DNA of 8,098 nucleotides from Candidatus Sulfotelmatobacter sp. (GCA_030151135.1 JASLEQ010000384.1:1-8098); one strand, 5' to 3'; shown: positions 1 to 6,923, numbered from the stretch's first letter. Notes: generated by a model from the sequence alone, not told the origin. Made by a program: numbers and translations.

Positions 1-1244
1 CTGAGCGGGAGCGCCGAATGCTGCGCGGTTGCCCACGATCGAAAAGGTCCGTGGTCGTCCCCTCCGTACGGCAGCAAAGCGGTATAGACGCGAACTCCGC
101 GGCCGAGTGAAGAAGCGTGCACCGCGATGTAAATCGCCGCATGATCGGCATTCGCAAAAATCGCCCGCTGATCTACCGGGAGGTTTGCATCCGAGTCCCG
201 CAACACCAGCGTCGTGATTCCTCGATTCTCCAATTGCTGCCGCAGGCTGTGCGCCAGCGCCACCGTAATGTCCTTCTCCAGAAGCGTTGTGCTCAGCGTT
301 TCGCCATGATCGTCACCACCGTGGCTGGCGTCCACGACCGCAAAATATCGTCGCGGAGCGGGCTGTCCCGGAACCGGAGTCGATGCCGCTGGAACCGCTG
401 ACGCCTGCCCCGCCACGGGCGGCGGTGCGGCCGCATTCGGCGTCACAGCTTGCGCCACTGCCGCCGGCGTCGGCTTCGGAGCGATCGTGATGGTTCGTCC
501 GTCCCCGCTGGAACTGGCGGCCAGAGGCGTAGTCGAATTCACGGTGACCATGGCCGATCCGTTGCCTTCGCTGTAAGTCGCCGACGGGATGACCTTATTT
601 CCAAAAGTCAGCGTGGGTGACGCCGGGCCCACAACCGGATCTCGCGGAAAGGTCATGCGCACAGTCGCCGCATCGCTCGCGATACTCGGGCTCACGGGGG
701 CCGAGAAATGAAAGACAAGACGAGGAGGATTGTCTCCTGCCAGGGACGCCGTGAAGTGCGTCGCCACATTCCCGATGAAAAGACGGTCCGCCACCTCGTG
801 AAGGCTGACCGGGCCCCCGAGAATGCGCGGCAGCAGCGAAGCCAGGGCGCCAATCGGAACCAGTCCGCGCGAATTCTCGATCAGGAACTTCCCGCCGAGT
901 TCCAGTTCGTGGTTCTGGATGCGCGCCCTCGTTTTTCCCGCCTGGAACTCGGCCGGGACGCTGTTGTACTTCAAACGCCACTTCGAGCCATCCGCCTTGG
1001 CGCTGACCTTGCCAAGAGGTTCGAGCACCTCCAGCAGGCCGACGTAGTCGTGACCTTCGCGCACTACCAGCGGCAAAGAATAGTTTGCCGCGACCGAGTA
1101 AACCGAAAGATGCTTGTCGGGAGTAGCGCCAGAAACCAGGAGCGAACCCAATAACGTCGCGGAAGCCAGCAATAGGAATGCCGGCCAGACAGCGGCGTCT
1201 CGCGGGTTGCCCTTTCGCACTTTGGCCCCGAGACTTTTCCTCAC
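1..1244 (-). CDS. N-acetylmuramoyl-L-alanine amidase (Amidase_3), secreted, 3' end beyond left edge
   Basis: Zinc amidase expected to cut the bond between MurNAc and L-Ala in peptidoglycan outside the cytoplasm. Hand translation from the GTG at 1244 gives 414 complete codons with no stop. A basic N-terminus (MRKSLGAKVRK) is followed by a hydrophobic segment (residues 19-37, FLLLASATLLGSLLV), so it is a signal peptide or anchor. Residues about 48-159 resemble a copper-amine-oxidase N-terminal/stalk domain, and about 160-255 resemble an AMIN-type beta domain. A Pro/Ala-rich linker covers 256-297. The catalytic domain starts at Y300: DASHGGDDHGE (H308), LLEKD (E323) and IAVHASS (H376) match the three zinc ligands. 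The final catalytic Glu would lie off the window. The usual DPGHGG motif reads DASHGG here. An in-frame ATG at 1286 would overlap the DUF1015 stop by 14 bp and add 14 residues. I prefer GTG 1244 because GGAGAGAGG lies upstream, but the start is uncertain. It follows DUF1015 by 28 bp and is probably co-transcribed. Confidence 0.85.
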   Translation of the reverse strand, partial: MRKSLGAKVRKGNPRDAAVWPAFLLLASATLLGSLLVSGATPDKHLSVYSVAANYSLPLVVREGHDYVGLLEVLEPLGKVSAKADGSKWRLKYNSVPAEFQAGKTRARIQNHELELGGKFLIENSRGLVPIGALASLLPRILGGPVSLHEVADRLFIGNVATHFTASLAGDNPPRLVFHFSAPVSPSIASDAATVRMTFPRDPVVGPASPTLTFGNKVIPSATYSEGNGSAMVTVNSTTPLAASSSGDGRTITIAPKPTPAAVAQAVTPNAAAPPPVAGQASAVPAASTPVPGQPAPRRYFAVVDASHGGDDHGETLSTTLLEKDITVALAHSLRQQLENRGITTLVLRDSDANLPVDQRAIFANADHAAIYIAVHASSLGRGVRVYTALLPYGGDDHGPFRSWATAQHSALPL

Positions 1245-1272
1245 TCGAAAGCCAGCGCCTCTCTCCACTCGG

Positions 1273-2580
1273 TTAGTCCAGCGCATAAGCGGTGAGCCCG
1301 CTGAGCAGCTTGGGATAGAAATCGGTGGACTTCTGCGGCATAACTTCGCCCGCAAAAGCGATGTCGCGAACTTTCTGTACCGGGCACGGATTCATCAGGA
1401 AAACCACATCCGCCTTTTTCCCCTGAGTTCTTCCTCGCGCTGAGGCAAGAGCCTCCGACGCTTCTCGGATGTAAGACAGGTTCTGCTGATTCCGGATCGA
1501 CTCCTCCGATAACTTCAGCACTCCTTCGAGGAGGCCTTTGTGAAGCACAACCACGTCCAGGGACTGCTGCCGCTGCGAGAGTCCTTCCATGTAGCGCAGT
1601 AGCGCAGGCTTCTGTGAGTGCAAGACAACCGCCCGGTCCGTAGTCGCTGCCAGCAAGGCAGTCCCGGAGCGGCCCTTCTCGCGCAGAACTTCCGTCGCTT
1701 TCGCCGCGTCGATCGAGGCGTCAAGCTCTTCCACCTCAAACAACTCCCCGGCAGTTTTGAGAAAACTTTCCATCGAAAAAGAGCTCAGCGAATGCACGAC
1801 CCGGTGCGTCGGGAGCACCAGCAATCCGGGATCGTTCATATTCACGAACGTCATCATCACGAACTCATAAGGCGCATCCGGATCGTGCTGCTTCGAGGCG
1901 TCGCGGCTTTCGTTGCGGAAATTCAGAGCGGTTTCGTACCGGTGGTGTCCATCGGCAATGACCAGCTTCTTGTCACGCATGGCGCTCCGTACCGCCGCAA
2001 TTACTGCTGGATCCGAGATCTGCCATACCCGATGTGTGACGCCGTACTCGTCTACAACATCGATCGTCGGTTTTGTCTGGGTCGCAAGCAGGGAATCGAT
2101 CTCTCCGGAATCCTCGTAGAGCAGGAAAAGCTGTTCAAAGTGTGTCCGGGTGGCTCGCAGCAGCTCAAGCCGGTCCGCCTTCGGCTTCGCCAACGTTTGT
2201 TCGTGCCGATACACCACCTGGGCCGAATAATCTTCCACCCGCCCCAGTGCAATGAATCCTCGTCGCTCGCAACTTACACCGGAGGGAGCCGTGAACGCCT
2301 GGGAATAGGCATAAATCGACGGCTCGGCGTCCTGGCGCAAGACGCCCTCTGCACGCCAGTTTTGGCTGAAGTCCCGTGCCCGGGTGTATACGTTTTTCAA
2401 GGTATTGTCGCCACTTTCAGCCCGGCCGAGGATAATCCTGACGAGGTTGTAAGGGCTGGCCGCATAGTAGCGTTCCTGCATCGCAGCGGTAATCTTGTCG
2501 TAGGGTTGGGTAACCACCTGCGAAGCGGTTACTCGCTGCAGGTCATAACGAAGTGCGCGGAATGGACGTATGTCAGCCAT
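1273..2580 (-). CDS. DUF1015 family protein (COG4198)
   Basis: A 435-residue soluble protein with no signal peptide, matching the DUF1015 family over its full usual length of about 400-450 residues. Family signatures visible are an N-terminal DIRPFRALRYD, QPYDKI (residues 25-30), SPYNLVR (42-48), an HEQT motif (126-129) followed by KPKADRLELLRATRTHFEQ, and ADGHHRYETA (209-218). The His/Asp-rich conserved motifs look like an active site, but I do not know an established reaction for the family and assign none. The ATG at 2580 has AAAGG six bases upstream and an extended -10-like box just before it. It heads a minus-strand unit with the amidase and is divergent from the vWA pair. The cytoplasmic protein and exported amidase have no obvious functional link. 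Confidence 0.9.
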   Translation of the reverse strand: MADIRPFRALRYDLQRVTASQVVTQPYDKITAAMQERYYAASPYNLVRIILGRAESGDNTLKNVYTRARDFSQNWRAEGVLRQDAEPSIYAYSQAFTAPSGVSCERRGFIALGRVEDYSAQVVYRHEQTLAKPKADRLELLRATRTHFEQLFLLYEDSGEIDSLLATQTKPTIDVVDEYGVTHRVWQISDPAVIAAVRSAMRDKKLVIADGHHRYETALNFRNESRDASKQHDPDAPYEFVMMTFVNMNDPGLLVLPTHRVVHSLSSFSMESFLKTAGELFEVEELDASIDAAKATEVLREKGRSGTALLAATTDRAVVLHSQKPALLRYMEGLSQRQQSLDVVVLHKGLLEGVLKLSEESIRNQQNLSYIREASEALASARGRTQGKKADVVFLMNPCPVQKVRDIAFAGEVMPQKSTDFYPKLLSGLTAYALD

Positions 2581-2592
2581 AGGAAACCTTTG

Positions 2593-2601
2593 ATTGTAAC
2601 A
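2593..2601 (-). promoter_or_regulatory. Extended -10-like box upstream of DUF1015
   Basis: Read on the minus strand this is TGTTACAAT: an extended -10 (TGn) plus TACAAT, 5 of 6 matches to TATAAT. No good -35 lies 16-18 bases upstream. Transcription would begin only about 5-6 bases before the ATG at 2580, so the message would be nearly leaderless. That fits poorly with the AAAGG ribosome-binding match, so the call is tentative. Confidence 0.3.
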
Positions 2602-2668
2602 AGTTAGCGACAGTGGCTGGAAAGGCCGCCCAGCGGGCGTTTTCCGCGGACTCCAGCTTGGTCGCCGC

Positions 2669-2690
2669 TTCCGGAGTTTTGTCTCCGGAA
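2669..2690. promoter_or_regulatory. Perfect 8-bp-arm inverted repeat next to a TTGACA box
   Basis: The arms TTCCGGAG (2669-2676) and CTCCGGAA (2683-2690) are exact reverse complements around a 6-base spacer, TTTTGT. One base later comes TTGACA (2692-2697), a perfect -35 hexamer. No good -10 hexamer is found at the normal spacing. The position between divergent genes fits an operator. A hairpin terminator is less likely because no gene ends here and no T-run follows. Confidence 0.45.
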
Positions 2691-2879
2691 ATTGACAAAA
2701 ACAGTGCGCAGTTCCGCAGAAGCTGTGCTAACATCCGCGGCATTGAGGATTTTATGGCCCGCCTTGGAGATCGGCGTCGGTCATCTCGCCCTAAGGCCCT
2801 AGTTCGATTTGCCTGTCAGGTTCTCCCCCGGGATCCGTCTGCCAGCACGTTGCGAATGGGCTTCTTCACCAAAAAAGCT

Positions 2880-3881
2880 ATGCGACTCCGGCTATGGTTC
2901 CCGCTCATCCTGGCCTGCGCTTGCGTCTCTGTATTCGCGCAGACCGACGTCAACGACATTCATGTGCAGTCCCGCCAGGTCGAGAAGGCCAAAGAGGCTC
3001 CTAAACCAGATTTGGTCGCCTCCACCGATGGCATGAAGGCACACGTCCGCCCGCTCAAGGTGGATGTCGATCTCGTCCTGGTTCCGGTCACGATCACTGA
3101 CCCCATGAATCGTCTCGTGACGGGCCTCGAAAAAGATAACTTCCAGCTTTACGAGGGTAATGCCTCCCAGGAGATTCGAACTTTCTCCAGCGAGGATGCT
3201 CCCGTCTCGCTCGGCGTGATTTTCGACTCCAGCGGCAGCATGAGCAGCAAAATGGACCGCGCCAAGGACGCCGTCGTCGAATTCTTCAAGACGGCGAACC
3301 CGCAGGACGAGTTCTTCATGATCACCTTCTCCGATGAACCAGAGGCGGTCAGCGACTTCACTAATTCCGTTGATGAGATCCAGAACCGGTTAGTGTTCGC
3401 CATTCCAAGGCGGCGTACCGCCCTGCTCGACGCCATTTACATGGGCATCAGCAAAATGCGGCAGGCGAAGTATGCCAAGAAAGCCTTGCTGATCATCTCC
3501 GACGGCGGCGACAATCACAGCCGCTACACCGAAAGCGAAATCAAGTCTGTCGTGAAAGAGGCCGACGTCATGATTTACGCGATCGGCATCTACGACCGTT
3601 ACGCGTCCGCGCTGGAAGAGCGCCTTGGCCCTCAATTGCTCTCTGAGATCACCGAACTCACTGGCGGTCGCGCCTTCACCATCGACAATCCCAACGACCT
3701 TGCCGACGTTGCCACAAAAATCGGTGTCGAACTGCGCAACCAGTATGTCCTCGGTTACCGTCCAACCAAAGTAGTGCGTGACGGCAAATGGCGTAAGATA
3801 AAAGTGAAGCTGCTGCCACCGAAAGGATTACCGCCCTTACGGGTGTATGCCAGGACGGGATATTACGCGCCTGCCGAATAA
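2880..3881 (+). CDS. Secreted vWA-domain protein (VWFA-related Acidobacterial family), first of tandem pair
   Basis: A 333-residue exported protein with a von Willebrand factor A fold. It probably binds a partner through a metal-dependent adhesion site; the partner is unknown. From ATG 2880 there is a compact signal peptide, MRLRLWFPLILACACVSVFA, with cleavage before QTD. LACAC also loosely resembles a lipobox. Residues about 60-105 form the N-terminal beta region typical of the family (TDPMNRLVTGLEKDNFQLYE). The vWA domain runs from about 110 to 295 with MIDAS residues DSSGS (116-120), T180 and D208 (ISDGGD). It ends ELRNQYVLGYRP and ARTGYYAP. Start choice: 2880 gives the best signal peptide but no Shine-Dalgarno; ATG 2856 is possible; ATG 2754 has a good GAGGA four bases upstream but adds a 42-residue Arg-rich tail before the signal peptide. 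The next gene overlaps its 3' end by 35 bp. The family is strongly expanded in Acidobacteria, with no defined role known to me. Confidence 0.88.
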   Translation: MRLRLWFPLILACACVSVFAQTDVNDIHVQSRQVEKAKEAPKPDLVASTDGMKAHVRPLKVDVDLVLVPVTITDPMNRLVTGLEKDNFQLYEGNASQEIRTFSSEDAPVSLGVIFDSSGSMSSKMDRAKDAVVEFFKTANPQDEFFMITFSDEPEAVSDFTNSVDEIQNRLVFAIPRRRTALLDAIYMGISKMRQAKYAKKALLIISDGGDNHSRYTESEIKSVVKEADVMIYAIGIYDRYASALEERLGPQLLSEITELTGGRAFTIDNPNDLADVATKIGVELRNQYVLGYRPTKVVRDGKWRKIKVKLLPPKGLPPLRVYARTGYYAPAE

Positions 3882-4896
3882 GACCAGGGTTCTGCTCTTC
3901 TTCTTTTGCGTTTTCGCGGCGGGGTTGTGCCTGTTTTCGTCGGCGTCGTCGCAGCAATCAACGCCGCCGCCATCCCCGGAATCGAATCCTCCCACGCCGG
4001 AACAGCAGAAAAAGCTCGATGAACAGGGCGTTTACGTCTTGCGCAAAGACGTCGACGAAGTCATGCTCCACGCCACTGTCGTCGATGAAAAGCAGCGCAT
4101 TGTCACCAACCTCGATCGAAAAGACTTCACCATTTTCGAAGATGGCAAGCCGCAGGCCATCATCTCTTTCCATCATGTCGATATCCCGGTCGCCATGGGA
4201 ATCGTCATCGACAATTCCGGCTCCATGCGCGAGAAGCGCAACAAGGTCAACCAGGCCGCTCTCAACCTCGTTCGCTCCAGCAATCCCCAGGACGAAGTCT
4301 TCGTCGTCAACTTTAATGACGAGCAATATCTCGATCAGGACTTCACCAATGACCTGCGCAAACTAAAAGAAGCGTTGGAAAAGATCGACGCTCGCGGCGG
4401 AACGGCGCTCTACGACGCCGTCGTCGCCTCGGCCGATCACCTCAAGCAGAACGCGCGCCTCGAGAAAAAAGTGATCTTCGTCGTTACCGACGGCGAAGAC
4501 AACGCCAGCAGCGAAACCCTTGAGCAGGCGGTAAAACAGTTGCAACAGGAAAATGGCCCGTCAATTTATGCGATCGGCATCCTGGGAGATGAAGAGCATC
4601 CCAAGCGCGCCAAAAAAGCCTTGCAGATTCTCGCCGAGCGCACCGGCGGCATCGCCTTCTTTCCTAAGACCCTCGACGAAGTCGACGCCATCAGCAAGAC
4701 CATCGCCAACGACATCCGCAACCAGTACGCCATCGGCTACAAGCCGTCTAATCCGAAAGCGGCTGGCGGCTTTCGCCAGATTCGCGTCGAAGCCAAAGCC
4801 AAAGGGCATGGCAAATTGGTCGTGCGAACCAAGAGCGGCTACTATGCCGGCCAGCAGACCGCCTCAGCCACGGACCCAACAGGCAGCCCAAAATAG
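3847..4896 (+). CDS. Secreted vWA-domain protein, second of tandem pair
   Basis: A 349-residue paralogue of the preceding protein. A basic N-terminus (MPGRDITRLPNKTR) is followed by a hydrophobic core, VLLFFFCVFAAGLCLF (15-30), and likely cleavage near SSASS. A Pro/Ser/Gln-rich linker covers 36-55. The family beta region (about 65-112, including NLDRKDFTIFEDG) precedes the vWA domain (about 115-300) with complete MIDAS residues DNSGS (122-126), T186 (GGTALYDA) and D215 (VTDGED). The tail has RNQYAIGYKPS and RTKSGYYAG. Blocks shared with the upstream protein include NPQDE, TAL-DA, YAIGI, RNQY-GY-P and GYYA, which supports tandem duplication and later divergence. The ATG lies inside the upstream gene in another frame with a 35-bp overlap, suggesting translational coupling. 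No strong Shine-Dalgarno is seen and no better start lies downstream. Confidence 0.88.
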   Translation: MPGRDITRLPNKTRVLLFFFCVFAAGLCLFSSASSQQSTPPPSPESNPPTPEQQKKLDEQGVYVLRKDVDEVMLHATVVDEKQRIVTNLDRKDFTIFEDGKPQAIISFHHVDIPVAMGIVIDNSGSMREKRNKVNQAALNLVRSSNPQDEVFVVNFNDEQYLDQDFTNDLRKLKEALEKIDARGGTALYDAVVASADHLKQNARLEKKVIFVVTDGEDNASSETLEQAVKQLQQENGPSIYAIGILGDEEHPKRAKKALQILAERTGGIAFFPKTLDEVDAISKTIANDIRNQYAIGYKPSNPKAAGGFRQIRVEAKAKGHGKLVVRTKSGYYAGQQTASATDPTGSPK

Positions 4897-4899
4897 AGA

Positions 4900-4927
4900 A
4901 GCGATGAGCATCGATCTGCTCATCGCT
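4900..4927. terminator. Likely bidirectional hairpin terminator between convergent genes
   Basis: AGCGATGAGCA (4900-4910) and TGCTCATCGCT (4917-4927) pair perfectly over 11 bp around the loop TCGATC. It starts 4 bases after the vWA gene stop (4896) and lies 18 bases past the stop of the minus-strand gene (4945). The following T-tract is weak on the plus strand (GGTTTCTTGC) and somewhat better on the minus strand (TCTCTATTTTG). Confidence 0.7.
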
Positions 4928-4944
4928 CCAGGTTTCTTGCTAGC

Positions 4945-5634
4945 TTATCGTTCCGGATCGAACGGCACGCTAACCTCGGTCTTTGTGCGCGGCCCGGCGG
5001 CATAGACCCACCGCTTGACAGCCGCGATTGCCGAATCGCCGAGAATAGGATTTCCGCCAAGCAATTCAACCGACTCGACGCTGCCATTCGCCGCGATCGC
5101 TACTTTCAGCCGCACGACTCCGCCAATGTGGTTCGCGTGCAATGTAGCCGGATACACCGGGTCTACTCGGGTGAGCAACCGCCGCCCGCCTTCGTTCCCC
5201 GATTCCGAAACCGTCAGTGTCTTTACCCCCTCCACGCTGGCGTCGGAACTCACGTATCCGATGGCCCCGCGTGTTCTGGCGACATAGGCCGCCATCTCCG
5301 AATCCGAACTGATCGATTTCGGAGCCGACCCCTTGCCCGTGAATACCAGCGATTGATAGTACAGTTCCAAATCCGAGTCAGACTTCCCGAGATACTGCTT
5401 CACAAATGTCTCGTGCGCTGCCCCACCCTTACTCAATACGGGCTCTACTCTCGATCCGTCGCTCAAGGAGTTTCGTTCTTCCAGGAACACTCCCTTGAGT
5501 TCAGCGGGCGAGATCGAATCCGTCTTCACGCTGGGATTGGCGATAATCCGAACTCCGTTCCCCGCGTTTGCATGTTTCGGAAGGAGCGCGCTCAATGCCA
5601 ACAGTGCAACAAAAGTACGTAGAGTTTTTGTCAT
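4945..5634 (-). CDS. Periplasmic PstS-like binding domain fused to a TonB C-terminal domain
   Basis: A 229-residue exported protein. The signal peptide is residues 1-24 (MTKTLRTFVALLALSALLPK, cleavage after HANA). Residues about 26-145 resemble the short PstS-like binding proteins usually annotated as phosphate ABC transporter substrate-binding: VRIIANPSV near the start, ISPAELKGVFLEE (41-53), a central KQYLG-LELYYQSLVFTGKG stretch, and RGAIGYVS (122-129). Residues about 152-229 are a TonB C-terminal domain: VDPVYPATLHANHIGGVVRL (158 on), then NGSVESVELLGGNPILGDSA and AVKRWVY. There is no Pro-rich periplasm-spanning region and no membrane anchor beyond the signal peptide, unlike classical TonB. 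The start at 5634 is fixed by GGGAGGAGGGG directly upstream. It follows the porin by 13 bp, so the two form an operon. Ligand unknown; binding and TonB-like roles are inferred from family. Confidence 0.85.
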   Translation of the reverse strand: MTKTLRTFVALLALSALLPKHANAGNGVRIIANPSVKTDSISPAELKGVFLEERNSLSDGSRVEPVLSKGGAAHETFVKQYLGKSDSDLELYYQSLVFTGKGSAPKSISSDSEMAAYVARTRGAIGYVSSDASVEGVKTLTVSESGNEGGRRLLTRVDPVYPATLHANHIGGVVRLKVAIAANGSVESVELLGGNPILGDSAIAAVKRWVYAAGPRTKTEVSVPFDPER

Positions 5635-5636
5635 GG

Positions 5637-5647
5637 CCCCTCCTCCC
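5637..5647 (-). promoter_or_regulatory. Strong ribosome-binding site deciding the PBP-TonB start
   Basis: Read on the minus strand, the porin stop TAA (5650-5648) is followed at once by GGGAGGAGGGGCC and then ATG at 5634. This near-ideal Shine-Dalgarno fills the whole gap between the genes. It rules against the in-frame ATG at 5664, which lies inside the porin gene and would put ten extra residues before the signal peptide. Confidence 0.8.
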
Positions 5648-6844
5648 TTAGAAATGGAATCCACCCTTAACCACGAGCGCTTTGGTATCTGGTTTCAGCC
5701 CTTGCGGGTTGTTGAACATGTAAAAGCCAATCGGCGACACCGCCGGATATCCATATCCGTCGATGAAGTGTCCCTCGACCTTGATGTTGAAGAAACGATT
5801 GATATCCACTCGGCCGCTGATGACCTTGTCGTAAGAGTGGCCGCTCGCCGCCGGCACCAGCGCGCCAATCGGAAAATCAACCCAGTAGCTCGAATAGTAC
5901 GATCCCACCTGCACCCGCTTTACAATCCGGTAGGCTCCAGCCACGTACCAGGCATGAACGTTGATCTGGCTTTCATTAATGCCCTTGATCCCCGTGTCGT
6001 CCCAGGAGCGGCGGAATTCCGCATCCACCAGAAGTTTCTTCCAGGTGTATTCGCCATAGAACTGGTTGATCCAGTCCGAATTGTCAGACGTGTTGTCCGG
6101 AATCGAGCCCGTCGGAAGCGGCACGGTGAACTTGTTCGTATTGTCCTGGTTTTGATGAGAAGCGCCGACCAGCAAGCCTTTCAGCGGCGTCTGCCAGCGC
6201 AGGTCCGCGCCATATTGCAATCCACTCAGGCTGTTGAACACCAGCCCGTCGCTGTTGATCAGGTACGCCACTCCGCCATGCGGACTGTTGTCGCGATGCC
6301 CTGCATACGCCGTGTAAGACAGTGCGCCGTATTTCGATCCCAGTCGGATATCTCCAAATACATCGCCGCCGTCGTGCGCGATCGTCGAGTCACGAACATC
6401 GATGGAATAGATGCTCTGCGGCAATAGCGCAAACGGGTGCAGGAAGTCCAGATCCTGCGTGTCGTTGTACAGCCCCAGCACGGTCTTCACTCGGCCGCCG
6501 CGAATCCCGAACCACGGCTTGAACTTGTATTGTCCGTAAGCCCAGTCCAGGCTCGGATACCACTTCCCCAGCCCGCCAAGATTGCGGTCATAGATCTGCG
6601 CGCCGATTCGGAAATTATCCGTCAGTTGCGATGAAACGTTCGCTCCGAAGTCGGTGAACTCCCCGCTTCCGAAGTTGCTGGTGTTCATCGTCAGCCAGTT
6701 GTTTTCGTTTGTATGAACGAAGCCTTGCGACGCGAACCCGTGAATTTGAACCGACCGGTCAAAGAGCTTGAAGTCCTGCGCATGCACATAACCCTTTGCC
6801 GCGAAAATACACACCACTACCAGGCCGAGAATTCGGCGATACAT
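5648..6844 (-). CDS. Outer-membrane beta-barrel porin
   Basis: A 398-residue porin-like protein with a signal peptide of about residues 1-22 (MYRRILGLVVVCIFAAKGYV, cleavage after HA before QDF). The mature chain starts with a strand-like VQIHGFASQGFVHTNENNWL. It continues with repeated amphipathic aromatic-rich strands (for example SSQLTDNFRIGAQIYDRNLG, DWAYGQYKFKPWFGIRGGRV) and ends GGFHF, with the C-terminal Phe typical of BAM-inserted barrels. Motifs GRVKTVLGLYNDTQD and LLPQSIY recall a family of uncharacterised proteobacterial porins that, as I remember, often sit beside small PstS-like proteins. There is no N-terminal plug domain, so it is not a TonB-dependent receptor. GAGGAG lies three bases before the ATG at 6844. 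It is the first gene of the unit with the PBP-TonB fusion. Substrate unknown. Confidence 0.87.
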   Translation of the reverse strand: MYRRILGLVVVCIFAAKGYVHAQDFKLFDRSVQIHGFASQGFVHTNENNWLTMNTSNFGSGEFTDFGANVSSQLTDNFRIGAQIYDRNLGGLGKWYPSLDWAYGQYKFKPWFGIRGGRVKTVLGLYNDTQDLDFLHPFALLPQSIYSIDVRDSTIAHDGGDVFGDIRLGSKYGALSYTAYAGHRDNSPHGGVAYLINSDGLVFNSLSGLQYGADLRWQTPLKGLLVGASHQNQDNTNKFTVPLPTGSIPDNTSDNSDWINQFYGEYTWKKLLVDAEFRRSWDDTGIKGINESQINVHAWYVAGAYRIVKRVQVGSYYSSYWVDFPIGALVPAASGHSYDKVISGRVDINRFFNIKVEGHFIDGYGYPAVSPIGFYMFNNPQGLKPDTKALVVKGGFHF

Positions 6845-6904
6845 AGGCTCCTCGATGAGTTGAGATCTACAAAATGCTTGAAGTGTTCCGCACTGAAAAA
6901 CTGG

Positions 6905-6923
6905 TTAGGTTTTACTAATCTAA
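6905..6923. promoter_or_regulatory. Palindrome resembling a DtxR/IdeR metal-repressor box
   Basis: TTAGGTTTTACTAATCTAA has 7-bp arms (TTAGGTT and AATCTAA, one mismatch) around 5 bases. It matches 15 of 19 positions of the actinobacterial DtxR/IdeR consensus as I recall it, TTAGGTTAGGCTAACCTAA. It covers the proposed -10 of the porin promoter, where a repressor would block transcription. No regulator gene is in the window, so metal control of the porin operon is an inference. Confidence 0.45.

Larger units (their letters stand above)
2581..2879. other. Divergent intergenic region between DUF1015 and the vWA pair
   Basis: About 300 bases with no convincing gene. It contains the DUF1015 ribosome-binding and -10-like sequences at its left end, a perfect inverted repeat at 2669-2690, and a TTGACA box at 2692-2697. 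From 2754 an Arg-rich stretch is open in the vWA frame and could be an N-terminal extension. Its third codon positions are mixed rather than strongly G/C, so I treat it as probably non-coding. Confidence 0.5.

Noticed and set aside
595..981. Minus-strand open frame of 128 codons
   Set aside because: It lies in another frame of the amidase gene, whose translation carries clear domain motifs; the alternative product is Arg/Gly/Ser-rich and resembles nothing.
1618..2607. Plus-strand open frame of 329 codons opposite DUF1015
   Set aside because: It is the antisense shadow of the DUF1015 gene; no recognisable domains and an Arg/His-rich composition typical of antisense frames in GC-rich DNA.
2692..2734. 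Complete sigma70 promoter starting at TTGACA 2692
   Set aside because: No acceptable -10 hexamer occurs at 16-19 bases; TAACAT at 2729 is too far. Only the TTGACA box itself is noted.
2613..2879. Extending the first vWA gene to the first in-frame ATG at 2613
   Set aside because: It would bury the signal peptide about 90 residues inside the protein and cross the inverted repeat and TTGACA box; no ribosome-binding site supports 2613.
5495..6427. Plus-strand open frame of 310 codons opposite the porin and PBP-TonB genes
   Set aside because: It spans the antisense of two real genes and their junction; Arg/Val/His-rich with no family motif.
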